Assembly: GCA_022009815.1 (NCBI GenBank)
Contig: CP091725.1
Location: 558,001-622,000, forward strand
DNA length: 64,000 nt
Direction of reading: 5' to 3'
DNA from: Bacteroidales bacterium
GTDB taxonomy: Bacteria > Bacteroidota > Bacteroidia > Bacteroidales > Muribaculaceae
How positions within the stretch are numbered: position 1 is the stretch's first letter; every line of letters begins with the position of its first letter. The notes below the pieces were generated by a model. The model was given only the letters and a program-made list of their open reading frames with translations. It made no database searches and was not told where the DNA came from. Positions 21,802-30,960 of the stretch are shown here, piece after piece. The position numbers were made by a program, and so were the translations under genes.

Positions 21802-24568
21802 AAGTGTCTACAACCTCAACTTCACTTCGCGTGGCATCGACACGCTCCACACGCACCTGCACCGGTATGCGGTGTGAAAGCTCATCGACATGGCTGATGA
21901 TGCCCACACGGCGTCCGCCCATCTGATGCAGCGCCTCGAGCGTGTCCATCACGTTGGTAAGGCATTCGTCAGACAGTGTGCCGAAGCCCTCGTCGATAAA
22001 CAGCGTGTCCACTCCGTTGTCGGCAGCGTTCAAGCGCGACAGGGCAAGAGCCAGCGACAGCGAGACCATGAAACTCTCGCCGCCGGAAAGGATGTTGGCG
22101 CTCTGCGACACTCCCGGATTATGAGTGTCTTCAACAAGAATAACCAACGAGCCAGGCTGACAAGTCAGCGTATAGCGGTCGCTGAAGCGGCAAAGATAGC
22201 CGTTGGCAATGTTGAGCAGGTGCGACAGGATAAAACTCTGCGCCACCTTGCGGAATTGCTTTCCCTCTCTGTCGCCAAGATATTTGCATAGCGTGTCCCA
22301 TTTGTCTTTCTCCGCCCTGGCTTTCTCCGTGGCCACCAATGCGGCGGCATGTGCCTCCGCCTGTTTCTTGTCGTCGGCAAGCCGTTGCGCATCAAGGGCG
22401 TTGCTCTGCAGCAACGCATCGGCTTCAGCGCGTTTTTCTGCCACAACCGCCTGCAGGCTGTCGGCTGTGTCGGCCTCAGCCAGCGCCGGACGGTTGGCGC
22501 GATGGTTCTCAAGCATTTTCTCAACCGAGGCAAGCGCACCGGCGCTTTTGTCGGCATCCGCCATTATGCGTTGGCAATAATCCCTTTCGGAGTCTATGCG
22601 CGCTCTGCTTGTCTGCGACAAGCTTACAAGCGCGACTTCTCCGATTTGAGGATTGGCTGCGAAAAATTCAGCGAGCGCGGCTTCAGATTCCGCCGCCGTC
22701 TTGTCGGCATTGGCAAGAGCCGCACGACGTTCCGACAGCCTGGCTGTGATTTTTGCAATCGCATCCTTTGTCGCGGCAAGCAATTTGTTGGTGTCGTCAA
22801 ACCGGCGGCGCTGAGAGTCGCACTCCGTCTGTGCCTGCGCCGCCTCGCGCAACTTCCCTGCAACCACCGCAAGAGCGTTGTTGACGGCATCGATATCGAC
22901 AGCGGTTTCCGCGTCATGGCATGCCGTCGCCGCTTTTTCCACCATCGACGCATAGTCCGCTCTCGCCTTCTCCAATTTCTTTGTCGTTCTGTCGATCTCC
23001 CCACTTTGCTGCGCCACCACCTTTTGTGTCACTGCAAGGGTGGTGGCAGCCTTGCGCAGGCGTTCCTCAGCATTGACCTTGCGCACTCTCACCGGCTCCA
23101 GCACCGACTGGAAATGCTCGTCGGCAAGCAGCTGCCCTACGCGCTGTCCGCACACGGGGCACTCCGCTCCAACAACAAGTTTGCTTCTCAATTCTTTGGC
23201 GGCGTTGCCAACCGACATCTCCATCTGTGCGTACAGTGCCGAGCAGTCGCGGAAATCCGTGTCGGCAGAGTCATATTCAGCCTTTTCCACCGATATCCTC
23301 TCTTGGGCGGCTTTCAGTTTTTTGCGGCTTTCCGCAATCGTTTCCGCATGGATGTCGATAAGCTTGTGCTGTCCGTCAAGTCCGGAAACAAGCACCCGCG
23401 CATCGTTAAGCTTTTTCAGCCGGCTATCGAGCGCAGGTTTGTCTATCGCCACCAGCCTCTTTGTAGCAGCGTCCAGAGCCTTGTTGGTCAAACAGATGTC
23501 GCCCTCAAGGGCTTTTCCCTTGCCATCCGCGTCTTCAAGACTGCGCTCAAGTCCGGGCAACTCTTTCTTCAATGCCGCCGCGTCGGCACGCGCCTTGTCG
23601 CGCTGGCTGAGATAGACGCGCGCTGAAGCCGAGCGGTCGTAGTCGGCGACAAGCTGCCGGCGCTGCTTGAACTCATCCGATTCCATCGCTGTTTTGAGAT
23701 TGTCAGCCCGACGGCGCGCCTCCTCGCATTGCGCTTCAAACGTCACGTTGTCGGCAATCCATTTACGCTTCGCATCGGCGGCATCAGCCTCCGCCTTAAC
23801 CTCTTCAATGCGTTTTTTCCGCACGTCGATTGCCTCTGCCACGGCTGCCTTTTCCTCGTCGGAGAGCAGACTGATGCCAGCGACAGCCTGACAGCAACGG
23901 TCATAGGCGTCGGATGCCGCTTTGGCATGCTCCGCTATCTTCCGCCCCACAGAAGAATAGATGTCGATACCCGTCAGACGCTCAAGAATCTCCGCCTTCT
24001 CATCACTTTTACTTTGCAGAAACCGGGTGAACTCGCCCTGGGCGAGCAGCGAGGTGCGGCAGAACTGCTCATATTTCATTCCGACCACCTCCTGCACCTT
24101 GGCTTCGAAATCAGCCTTCTTTATCCACGTCTCACCGGTTTTCAAGAGAGTCAGAGTCCGTTTCTCGTCCTGGAAATTGCCGGTGGCTTTGTTTCGCGCC
24201 CGGCGAAGATGCCACTGCGCCTCATAGTCGTTGCCGTCGTTGCCTTCAAACAGCAGTTTGGCAAAGCATTCTCCCGTGGAGCGGCGCATCAGCTGCCTGT
24301 TGGCGCCCACTCCCACATTGCGGTCGTCTTCCTTTTCAACACCGACGAGTGTCGAATCCTCATATTTCTCATCCGTTTTGAATCTTGTCAGCCTCGGAGC
24401 ACGCGCGTAGAGAGCAAGACACACGGAGTCGAGGATAATGCTCTTGCCGGCGCCTGTAGGTCCGGCAATCAGAAACAGCGGAGTGTCGGCAAGCGGAGAG
24501 GCTACAAAGTCGATTTCCGCGTCGGCAATCGACGCTATGTTGTGTATTGTGATGCGTTTCAGTTTCAT
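21785..24568 (-). CDS. sbcC: SbcC-like exonuclease ATPase subunit (Rad50 family)
   Basis: This is the ATPase of the SbcCD nuclease, which cuts hairpins and palindromes at stalled forks. The protein is about 927 residues: MKLKRITIHNIASIADAEI start, Walker A AGPTGAGKSIILDSV, long coiled-coil arms, a zinc hook ECPVCGQRVG near the middle, signature NILSGGESFMVSLSLALALS, and Walker B DTLFIDEGFGTLSDE. An AGGAGG precedes the ATG. In the sequence as given, sbcD reads in frame into this gene, but one surplus A in the AAA run near 24594 explains that; without it sbcD ends in an ATGA overlap here. Confidence 0.93.
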   Translation of the reverse strand: MKLKRITIHNIASIADAEIDFVASPLADTPLFLIAGPTGAGKSIILDSVCLALYARAPRLTRFKTDEKYEDSTLVGVEKEDDRNVGVGANRQLMRRSTGECFAKLLFEGNDGNDYEAQWHLRRARNKATGNFQDEKRTLTLLKTGETWIKKADFEAKVQEVVGMKYEQFCRTSLLAQGEFTRFLQSKSDEKAEILERLTGIDIYSSVGRKIAEHAKAASDAYDRCCQAVAGISLLSDEEKAAVAEAIDVRKKRIEEVKAEADAADAKRKWIADNVTFEAQCEEARRRADNLKTAMESDEFKQRRQLVADYDRSASARVYLSQRDKARADAAALKKELPGLERSLEDADGKGKALEGDICLTNKALDAATKRLVAIDKPALDSRLKKLNDARVLVSGLDGQHKLIDIHAETIAESRKKLKAAQERISVEKAEYDSADTDFRDCSALYAQMEMSVGNAAKELRSKLVVGAECPVCGQRVGQLLADEHFQSVLEPVRVRKVNAEERLRKAATTLAVTQKVVAQQSGEIDRTTKKLEKARADYASMVEKAATACHDAETAVDIDAVNNALAVVAGKLREAAQAQTECDSQRRRFDDTNKLLAATKDAIAKITARLSERRAALANADKTAAESEAALAEFFAANPQIGEVALVSLSQTSRARIDSERDYCQRIMADADKSAGALASVEKMLENHRANRPALAEADTADSLQAVVAEKRAEADALLQSNALDAQRLADDKKQAEAHAAALVATEKARAEKDKWDTLCKYLGDREGKQFRKVAQSFILSHLLNIANGYLCRFSDRYTLTCQPGSLVILVEDTHNPGVSQSANILSGGESFMVSLSLALALSRLNAADNGVDTLFIDEGFGTLSDECLTNVMDTLEALHQMGGRRVGIISHVDELSHRIPVQVRVERVDATRSEVEVVDTCGYAD

Positions 24569-25768
24569 TGTGCGTTCTCCTCCTCTATTTCTTTCAATTT
24601 CAGAGATCATAGCCAGATAGTCTGCCGACTCTTTCTCCGGAATCCCTTTGGCGGCAAAAAAGCGCGCCGCCACTTCTCCTACGGTCATCTGACGCAGCTG
24701 TTCCGGTGTGACATCGGGCAAGGCATTGGCGCGCGCCGACCGGCGGCGGTCGGTGACGTTGATTGTGCAGTAGCGGCACGCCTTGCCTTCGAGCGCCTTC
24801 GCCACCTGCTCGTTGTAGTCGGACGGGAGCGGCTTGTCGAGCATCACGTTCAACCGTATATACGCCTTTCTGTCGGCAGTAAACTCACGCGCGGCGGCAA
24901 GTGCGTCGTCGAAAGCCACAGGCTGGCTTGGAAGCGTGACAAGCGGACGCGGGTCATTGATGCCAATGGCACGCGCCTCCACAGGCTTGCCCTTCTCGAG
25001 ATCGACTATCACTACTCCGTGCTGATAACGCTCGTCAAATCCCACAGCAATCGGCGAACCGCTGTAAGCAGCCCTGCCGTCGCTTCCGCGCAGCGTTTGG
25101 GGATGGTGGATATGTCCCAATGCAATATAATCGTATGCAGTGCCGAGCGTCGGAAGCTCAACATAATCGACCGTGCCGAGCGAGTCATTCTGCATGCGGC
25201 GGTGTCCCGTCAGGTCGCACCCGAGCACCGCCAGATGCGCCGCCAGCACTGTTGGCAGTCCGTCGGCATTCATCTCACCCACTGCCTTCTCCAAGCCTTG
25301 GAAAAACGCTTGCTGACGGTCGCCGTCGGCTGGCGGGAAATTGTGGGGATAGACATAGGGCACTGCGGCTATATAGCCTTTGCCTGGTACAGGGACGACA
25401 TGCGCTGAATAGTCGGCGCTATTGTCTGCAAGACGGCGCAAAGTGCCGATGACAAACACGTTGTGCGACCGCCAAAGGTTGCGGTAGATCTCAAGACGCG
25501 AGGCGCTGTCGTGATTGCCGGCGACAATGACTATGACCATCTCTGGAACGGCGGTATGGATTGCGAGCAGCCCTTCGGCATAGACGCGCTGAGCCGCTGC
25601 CGACGGCATTGATATGTCGAACACGTCGCCAGCCACGACCATGGCGTCTGGACGTTCCTCCACAACGACATCGCGCAGTTGCTCAAGAAATCCTCGCTGC
25701 TCGTCGAGGCGGTCAAAGCCATATAGCGACTGTCCTAAATGCCAATCGGCTGTATGCAGTATCTTCAT
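24565..25768 (-). CDS. sbcD: SbcD-like nuclease subunit (Mre11 family)
   Basis: SbcD is the manganese-dependent nuclease partner of SbcC. Metal-binding motifs are all present: HTADWHLGQ, VVAGDVFDIS, VAGNHDSAS, LAAHLAVLG and ALGHIHHPQTL. The length as coding sequence is 1204 bases, one more than a multiple of three. Deleting one A at about 24594 changes the tail into EIEEIEEENAQ and a TGA that overlaps the sbcC ATG. That restored 400-residue size is normal, so I annotate two genes and not a 1327-residue fusion. A TAACTTTG box lies 27 bases upstream. Confidence 0.92.
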
Positions 25769-25794
25769 CTTTCAATATTGGAGTTTTTATCCAC

Positions 25795-25802
25795 CAAAGT
25801 TA
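25795..25802 (-). promoter_or_regulatory. -7 box TAACTTTG for sbcD-sbcC
   Basis: The minus strand reads GAGTAACTTTGGTGG. It fits TAnnTTTG and lies 27 bases before the sbcD start. Confidence 0.65.
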
Positions 25803-25878
25803 CTCAATTATTCGGGCAATCATATCAGTTTCTCCCTGAAAAAGCAATAAAACGGAGGGCACAAACGTTACATTAATT

Positions 25879-27858
25879 ATGAAGAAAGCCGTATATATCA
25901 TCGTGTGTCTGCTGCTGACAGCCGTCGCTGCCGGCTGCCGCACGCCCAAACTTTCCGAAGCCGACGCCCAGTTTCAGCGTGGAGAATACTACGACGCGTC
26001 GGTGACTTACAAAAAGGTTTACAACAAACTGCGGAAAAAGGAGGAGCGTCCGCAACGCGGAGAAGTGGCGTTCAAGATGGGACGTTGCTATAGGCTGCTC
26101 AACATGTCGGCGCGCGCATCGGCGGCTTTCCAAAACGCGCTGCGCTACGAATATCCCGACAGCACAACCCACTTTATGCTGGCTCAGGCTCTACATGCCG
26201 ACGGCAAATATGCCGCCGCTCTGCGGTCGTATGACAAATATCTTGAATTCTGCCCCGACGACTCCCTTGCCATCAACTGCGCGGAGGGATGCCGCACGGC
26301 CCAGGAGATACGCGCCCGCGGGTCGCGCTATGTGGTTAAACAAGCCAAACTTTTCAACTCGCGCCGCGCCGACTTCTGCCCTATGTATCTCGGAGCTGAC
26401 TGCGACCAGATTTATTACACATCGACTACCGAAAAGGCTACCGGCGACAAGAAAAGTGAAATCACGGGAATGAAGAATGCCGACGTGTTTTTCTCCAAAA
26501 AGAACGAGAAAGGCGAATGGGAACGTCCGGAGCCGGTTGAGGGCGAACTCAACACGGAATTTGACGAGGGCATCGTTGCATTCTCGCCCGACGCACAGAC
26601 AATGTATCTCACCAAAGCGCGACGCGAGCTCAACGCTCCGACATCGGTGGAGATATACACATCGACACGCTCCGACGCAAAATGGAGTGCCCCTGTAAAA
26701 TTTGAGATTACAGCCGACACTCTGTCTACATTCGGACATCCGGCGGTGTCGCCCGACGGCGAATATCTCTACTTCGTCAGCGACATGCCAGGCGGATACG
26801 GAGGCAAGGACATTTGGCGCATATCGCTGAAGGAAAGACAAGGTTCGCTCGTCAACCTCGGTCCCGACATCAACACTGAGGGCAACGACGATTTCCCTTA
26901 TGTGCGTTCCGACGGCTCTCTATATTTCTCGTCCGACGGACATCCGGGGATGGGCGGTCTCGACATTTTCCGTGCCACGGCTGTCGGCGACCCTGCCGAC
27001 ATGCGATGGAAAGTGGAGAATATGGGCTTCCCAATCAACTCCGCCGGCGATGATTTCGGAATCACTTTCGGGAAGGGCGAAGATGGATTTTTCAGCTCCA
27101 ACCGCGGCGACGCGCGTGGCTACGACCACATCTACAGTTTCGAATACGACCCCGTGAGAATCACCATCGAGGGATTGGTGATGGACAAAGACGAGGAGCC
27201 GGTGAAGAATGCAACAATACGCATCGTCGGAAACGACGGGTCGAATCAGAAGGAAGTGGCGCGCGACGACGGATCGTTCTCGTTCGCGCTGCAGCGAGGC
27301 GTAAAATACGTGATGCTCGCCGGCGCGAAGGGCTACTTGAACCAAAAACAGGAATTCGCTTCCGACTCTACGATGGAAGACGCGAATTATTGGGTGGAGT
27401 TCATTCTGCCGTCAATCAGCAAACCATCGGTGGTTGAAAACATATTCTACGACTACGACAAGGCCGACCTGAGGCCGGAGTCGAAAACGGCTCTCAACGA
27501 GCTGATTGCCGTGCTGCACGACAATCCCAACGTGACAATCGAAATGGCTTCTCACACTGACCGATGGGGCTCAGACGCCTACAATATCAACCTGTCGGAA
27601 CGACGGGCAAAATCGGTGGTTGACTACCTTGTCGAGAACGGCATCAGCCGCAACCGGCTGCAGCCGCACGGCTACGGCAAGTCGCGTCCAAAGACGGTGA
27701 CCAAACGCATCGCTCGCCTGTATCCGCAGTTCAAAGAGGGCGACATACTGACCGAAGAGTTTATAAAAACACTTTCCGAGGAAGACCAGCAAGCAGCCGA
27801 CCAGATTAACCGCCGCACGGAATTCTCAGTGCTATCGCTCACCTACAACATGAAATAA
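25879..27858 (+). CDS. PorE-like lipoprotein: TPR, beta-propeller, CRD and OmpA domains
   Basis: The 659-residue protein begins with a lipoprotein signal (lipobox AAGC at about residue 19). Domains in order are TPR-like helices (about 25-140, with repeated YDASVTYKKVYN and YAAALRSYDKYLE), a PD40/WD40 propeller (about 150-420, with repeated SPDG blades such as GHPAVSPDGEYLYFVSD), a carboxypeptidase-regulatory-like beta domain (about 425-510) and a C-terminal OmpA peptidoglycan-binding domain (IFYDYDKADLRPESKTALNE, ASHTDRWGSDAYNINLSERR). This order is that of PorE, a peptidoglycan-binding component of the type IX secretion system, and also of other OmpA-family lipoproteins, so PorE identity is probable and not proven. 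A frame-intact monocistron. Confidence 0.8.
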   Translation: MKKAVYIIVCLLLTAVAAGCRTPKLSEADAQFQRGEYYDASVTYKKVYNKLRKKEERPQRGEVAFKMGRCYRLLNMSARASAAFQNALRYEYPDSTTHFMLAQALHADGKYAAALRSYDKYLEFCPDDSLAINCAEGCRTAQEIRARGSRYVVKQAKLFNSRRADFCPMYLGADCDQIYYTSTTEKATGDKKSEITGMKNADVFFSKKNEKGEWERPEPVEGELNTEFDEGIVAFSPDAQTMYLTKARRELNAPTSVEIYTSTRSDAKWSAPVKFEITADTLSTFGHPAVSPDGEYLYFVSDMPGGYGGKDIWRISLKERQGSLVNLGPDINTEGNDDFPYVRSDGSLYFSSDGHPGMGGLDIFRATAVGDPADMRWKVENMGFPINSAGDDFGITFGKGEDGFFSSNRGDARGYDHIYSFEYDPVRITIEGLVMDKDEEPVKNATIRIVGNDGSNQKEVARDDGSFSFALQRGVKYVMLAGAKGYLNQKQEFASDSTMEDANYWVEFILPSISKPSVVENIFYDYDKADLRPESKTALNELIAVLHDNPNVTIEMASHTDRWGSDAYNINLSERRAKSVVDYLVENGISRNRLQPHGYGKSRPKTVTKRIARLYPQFKEGDILTEEFIKTLSEEDQQAADQINRRTEFSVLSLTYNMK

Positions 27859-27946
27859 TCCAGGACTCCCCCCGCCTCCTGAAAAAACAACATACTGCTT
27901 GTCGTTTTTGGGATTTGGCAAATTTTGCCGCCAACTTTTTTGCTTA

Positions 27947-28243
27947 CTATTTTACAACATTCTTATCCCGATATGGGGTTTCGAATAAATAGCAATAATA
28001 CAAAATGAGAGCCGAATTTGAAACGATTAAAAAGATCATAACCCATGCAAGCCAAATTACAGGACTGGCAACCCCTATCAACATCGTCCCATAAACATCA
28101 AAAAAAATAGTATAAAGCACCAATACAGCATAGGCGGTTTTTTTTATTATTGGTTTTCTAAAATTGAACAACAAGGCAAACAGCAATAAAATGCAGCCTA
28201 TCACAAACGCTTCTGTTAGCCTCATATTGACTTCTAAATACAT
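27947..28243 (-). CDS. Small hypothetical membrane protein
   Basis: The 98-residue reading frame has three hydrophobic segments (LTEAFVIGCILLLFALLF, AVLVLYTIFFDVYGTMLIG, IWLAWVMIFLIVSNSALILY) and a positively charged tail. I recognise no family. The region is AT-rich compared with its neighbours. The IS30 left end lies only 18 bases upstream of the first ATG, and the frame is open back to an in-frame TGA inside the IS end, so the true N-terminus or promoter may have been removed by the insertion. An alternative start is the ATG at 28225. Confidence 0.5.
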   Translation of the reverse strand: MYLEVNMRLTEAFVIGCILLLFALLFNFRKPIIKKTAYAVLVLYTIFFDVYGTMLIGVASPVIWLAWVMIFLIVSNSALILYYCYLFETPYRDKNVVK

Positions 28244-28275
28244 ATACAGAGACCAAAACTTTCAACTTGCAATAC

Positions 28276-28298
28276 AAAAAAAGGAGACCGAAGTCTCC
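28276..28298 (-). terminator. Outward-facing terminator in IS30 left end
   Basis: GGAGAC-TTCG-GTCTCC on the minus strand is followed by seven T residues: a textbook rho-independent terminator. It points out of the IS toward the small membrane gene and would stop minus-strand transcription crossing the element. Confidence 0.8.
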
Positions 28299-28325
28299 CT
28301 GAGATTAACTAATTTTGTGTTGCAT

Positions 28326-29301
28326 ATGTATAAACAATTAACCTCGGAGCAAAGGTCGCAAATTTTCGTCTTGCTCCAAAAGAAAATCAAGAGAAAAGAA
28401 ATCGCCCTTCTTGTAGGGTGCAGTCAGTCAACGCTCAGCCGTGAGATCAGGCGTAATTCAACAGATAAGGGCAACTATCTGTGGGATAAGGCTCACGCAA
28501 ACCGTAAGCGTACCACAGCCAACCATGCAAAGATCCCGCAATCGTTTGGGAAGCCCTGGATCTGCTGAAGGAGGATTACTGGTCGCCCGAACAGATATCG
28601 GCGGATATGAAAAGCCGTGGCAAGAATATATCCCACGAGCTGATATATCGTCATATCCGTGCCGACCAAAGCGGAGAATTCGCCTCTTACTGTAGGCACA
28701 AGATGAAATACAACCGTCATGTACGACCCAACAGGACTACCAAAGTAAAGAATATCCCTGACCGCGTAAGCATCCACCAACGCCCGGCAGAAGCCGACGG
28801 GACACGTTTCGGAGACTGGGAGATGGACACCATAGTTGGCAAGGACGGCAAGGGGGCCATCTTGACACTTACCGAGAGAAGCACCAACATGATACTTATG
28901 GAGAGGCTGCCCGAAGGCAAGCATCCGAGCCGCTGGCTAAAGTGGTGGTCAGGCTGCTGTTCCCTTATAGAAAAACCATACGCTCCATAACAACCGACAA
29001 CGGTTCTGAGTTCTGTGCGCATAAGCTGATCTCCAAGGGATTGGCGCCAAAGGGCGCGAAGGATCCGAACCTCGTGTTCTTTGCCGATTCATATTGTTCA
29101 TGGCAGAAAGGTTCAATCGAGAATGCAAATAAACTTATACGGCAGTACATTCCAAAAGGCACTGACTTTTCAACCCTGACGGATGCCTTTATACGCAAGA
29201 TTCAGCACAAAATCAACCGCAGGCCACGTAAAAAACTAAATTTTGAAACCCCAAAGGATGTTTTCTTCCGACAAATTAATAATTTTGCAGTTGCCGGTTG
29301 A
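28326..29301 (+). CDS. IS30-family transposase, two frameshifts
   Basis: The restored protein is about 325 residues. An N-terminal helix-turn-helix typical of IS30 (YKQLTSEQRSQIFVLLQ, VGCSQSTLSREIRRN) is followed by the DDE core: first Asp in GDWEMDTIVG, second in SITTDNGSEF, Glu in KGSIENANKLIRQYIP. The frame breaks near 28530 (one A missing, restoring AIVWEALDLLKEDYWSPEQI) and near 28926 (one C missing, restoring EPLAKVVVRLLFPYRK). If the breaks are technical, as elsewhere in this window, the element may be active. Confidence 0.88.
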
Positions 29302-29630
29302 GAGTAGGGTCGGCGGCGATGGCTTCGCGGCGGTTGATTTGGCAAGCCGAATGGGCGCGGACGGCACTTGGGCGAGCCATGCGAGATGCGGCAGCAGTTC
29401 GGCGAGCGACAACGGCGTGACCTCAAACAAAAAGCTGCCCTTTTGAGAAGATATGAGCCGTTGATTTGCCGACCGACAACGCGGGCGCAACCCCATTGGA
29501 GCAAGCATAGCGTTTTGAGCGTGTCGGCATCGTTGCCGTCGGCGAAGGGTTGGTAGACGTAGCGGAGCTGCTTGCCGCCGAGCTCGTGCCAGCCCTCCGG
29601 CACGGCGAAGTTGATTTAGAATTGTTGCAT
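29302..29630 (-). pseudogene. Truncated hypothetical gene cut by IS30
   Basis: A GC-rich coding pattern runs on the minus strand from ATG at 29628-29630: MQQF, then a stop codon TAA, then INFAVPEGWHELGGKQLRYV and VYQPFADGNDADTLKTLCL. The frame breaks near 29457 (one A missing, giving LLKKGSFLFEVTPLSLAELL) and near 29345 (one A missing, giving RLAKINRREAIAAD). The reading then meets the IS30 right end, and no continuation is recognisable left of the IS. I do not recognise the family. The two frame breaks look technical, but the loss of the 3' part is real. Confidence 0.6.
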
Positions 29631-29631
29631 A

Positions 29632-29674
29632 CAAAAATCGGTTGATTATAGCGCGAAGCTACAACCAACCGATT
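29632..29674 (-). terminator. Terminator after the secreted zinc-finger gene
   Basis: On the minus strand, AATCGGTTG and CAACCGATT form a 9-bp stem followed by a short T run. It lies 21 bases downstream of the stop codon at 29695. Confidence 0.65.
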
Positions 29675-29694
29675 GTGCAGTAAAAGACATCAAA

Positions 29695-30323
29695 CTAATA
29701 TCTTCCTGTTCCATGGCAATTAAAGCATCGCTTGTTACCATTACAGCTTGGGCAGGCAATCCAAGATTTGCTACCACTGCCGGTATAATATCCTGTATCT
29801 CTCCATTCTCCACCTTTACCGCCACAACTTGTACATACTCCAGAACCGCCACAAGTACGACATGTTGTATAAGTTGATGAAGGTGATGGAGTTCCATAAT
29901 CTTCAATATATCCGCCCCCATTGTTGGTATTTGCAGAAGGTGTAGTGGAACACCAAGTTGACAATAGTTTAGAGTATGAATATCCCATAGGCGCAAAATA
30001 TTCAACCAAACAGTAGTTATAATCTTCATCCCCACTATCATTTTTGGGAATGGAGATGAAAAACCTTCCCCCATTAGATGCTGCACCTAATATTTCATAA
30101 ACTGTACGTGTTTCATCCTCCTCTTCCCACTGTAATCTATGAGTTCCGCCCATTGGTTGCCAAGGCAACTGCGCTGTATACGGGTGATCCCAATCAACGA
30201 TAATATAGACTCCAGAACTTGGTTGTCCATTTGAGTTTCTGCAAAGTATGTATATTGTGCGTTTACAACAAATGAGGAAAGGAAAATAAACGCAATAACA
30301 GTTATATAGAGTTTGATGTTCAT
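29695..30323 (-). CDS. Secreted protein with DnaJ-type cysteine-rich zinc finger, one frameshift
   Basis: The restored protein is about 209 residues. It starts with a signal peptide (MNIKLYITVIAFIFLSSFVV, cleavage about VNAQ). A middle domain (GVYIIVDWDHPYTAQLPWQP, GGRFFISIPKNDSGDEDYNY) is unrecognised. The C-terminus has four CxxC motifs in DnaJ order: CRTCGGSG, CTSCGGKG, CPSCNGNK and CFNCHGTG. A frame break near 30247 (one A) joins YTYFA to RNSNGQPSSGVY. DnaJ zinc fingers are normally cytoplasmic, so export is unusual. Base composition is more AT-rich than the flanking genes. A TATATTTG box lies 32 bases upstream and a terminator follows, so it is monocistronic. Confidence 0.75.
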
Positions 30324-30354
30324 ATTGTAACTGATGAAGTGATAAAATATTATG

Positions 30355-30362
30355 CAAATATA
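30355..30362 (-). promoter_or_regulatory. -7 box TATATTTG for the zinc-finger gene
   Basis: The minus strand reads TGCTATATTTGCAT, fitting TAnnTTTG, about 32 bases before the start codon at 30323. Confidence 0.65.
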
Positions 30363-30393
30363 GCAATTATTTATTTTCTACCCCCCCCAGTTG

Positions 30394-30932
30394 TTAAAAA
30401 ACACTAACGAGTTGAAAGAAATAGCCTGCGGCGTTTTTCTTGTTTTTGAATACGGGTGGTGAGAATAGTTGGGCGGTGGCTGAGTTGTGCCATTCGGGAT
30501 AGGCTTCGTGGCGTTGGCGGATGTAGTTCACTATGTCCTGCCAACGTCGAGCCGAGAACGAGCCGTCGCGCAGATAGGCGACAATCTGCGACTTGACGGC
30601 TTGAACGAGCGGCTTGTCGGTGTCGGACAATTCGCCTCGGATGTTGCGGCGGTCGGTGATGCCCTCGGCACGGAATATGCCCTCCCAATATTTGGCACTG
30701 ACCTCGATGTGGTACTTCATTGGAACAGAGTTCTTTAGCTTGGCTTCTTTAGCGATGCCGATGAGTTGTTTGATATTGTACCATTTTCCTTTGAACAGCG
30801 TAGCGTAATGGGGAATGGGATAATAGGTGCTGTCGGGCGTGGGTACGCGAGAGAGCCTTTAGGCTCAAATGAGGTAGGAATTTCTTGCAAACACCGGATT
30901 TTCGGAGGATTTTTTGTAATTTTGCAAGGCAT
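30394..30932 (-). CDS. Hypothetical protein, one frameshift
   Basis: After restoring one A near 30860, a frame of about 179 codons runs from MPCKITKNPPKIRCLQEIP through TYYPIPHYATLFKGKWYNIK, KYHIEVSAKYWEGIFRAEG and RWQDIVNYIRQRHEAYPEWH. I do not recognise the family, and no signal peptide or enzyme motif is seen. Its first codons overlap the divergent rsmA promoter (30917-30924), so the real start may be further downstream, possibly MKYHIEV at 30720. Codon use is like the truncated gene at 29302-29630, and the two may be relics of one accessory segment. Confidence 0.5.
30917..30924 (+). promoter_or_regulatory. -7 box TAATTTTG for rsmA-mgtE
   Basis: TAATTTTGCAAGG fits TAnnTTTG and lies 36 bases before the rsmA start. 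Confidence 0.65.
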
Positions 30933-30960
30933 TGTATAACCGAATAGCAATTGCTCAATT

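Larger units (their letters stand above)
28262..29301 (+). mobile_element. IS30-family insertion sequence
   Basis: The element is about 1040 bp with imperfect terminal inverted repeats: left TCAACTTGCAATACAAAA (28262-28279), right (minus strand) TCAACCGGCAACTGCAAAA (29283-29301). It carries one transposase gene on the plus strand that ends exactly at the right repeat. No clear target duplication is visible. The left end carries a terminator pointing outward. It separates the small membrane gene from a truncated gene on the right. Confidence 0.8.

Noticed and set aside
23729..25408. Long open frame antisense to sbcC/sbcD (about 560 codons)
   Set aside because: The protein is Arg/His-rich with no domain, and it mirrors the codon bias of the GC-rich gene on the other strand.
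21785..25768. Single SbcD-SbcC fusion protein
   Set aside because: One surplus A explains it and restores a normal ATGA-overlapping gene pair with a Shine-Dalgarno.
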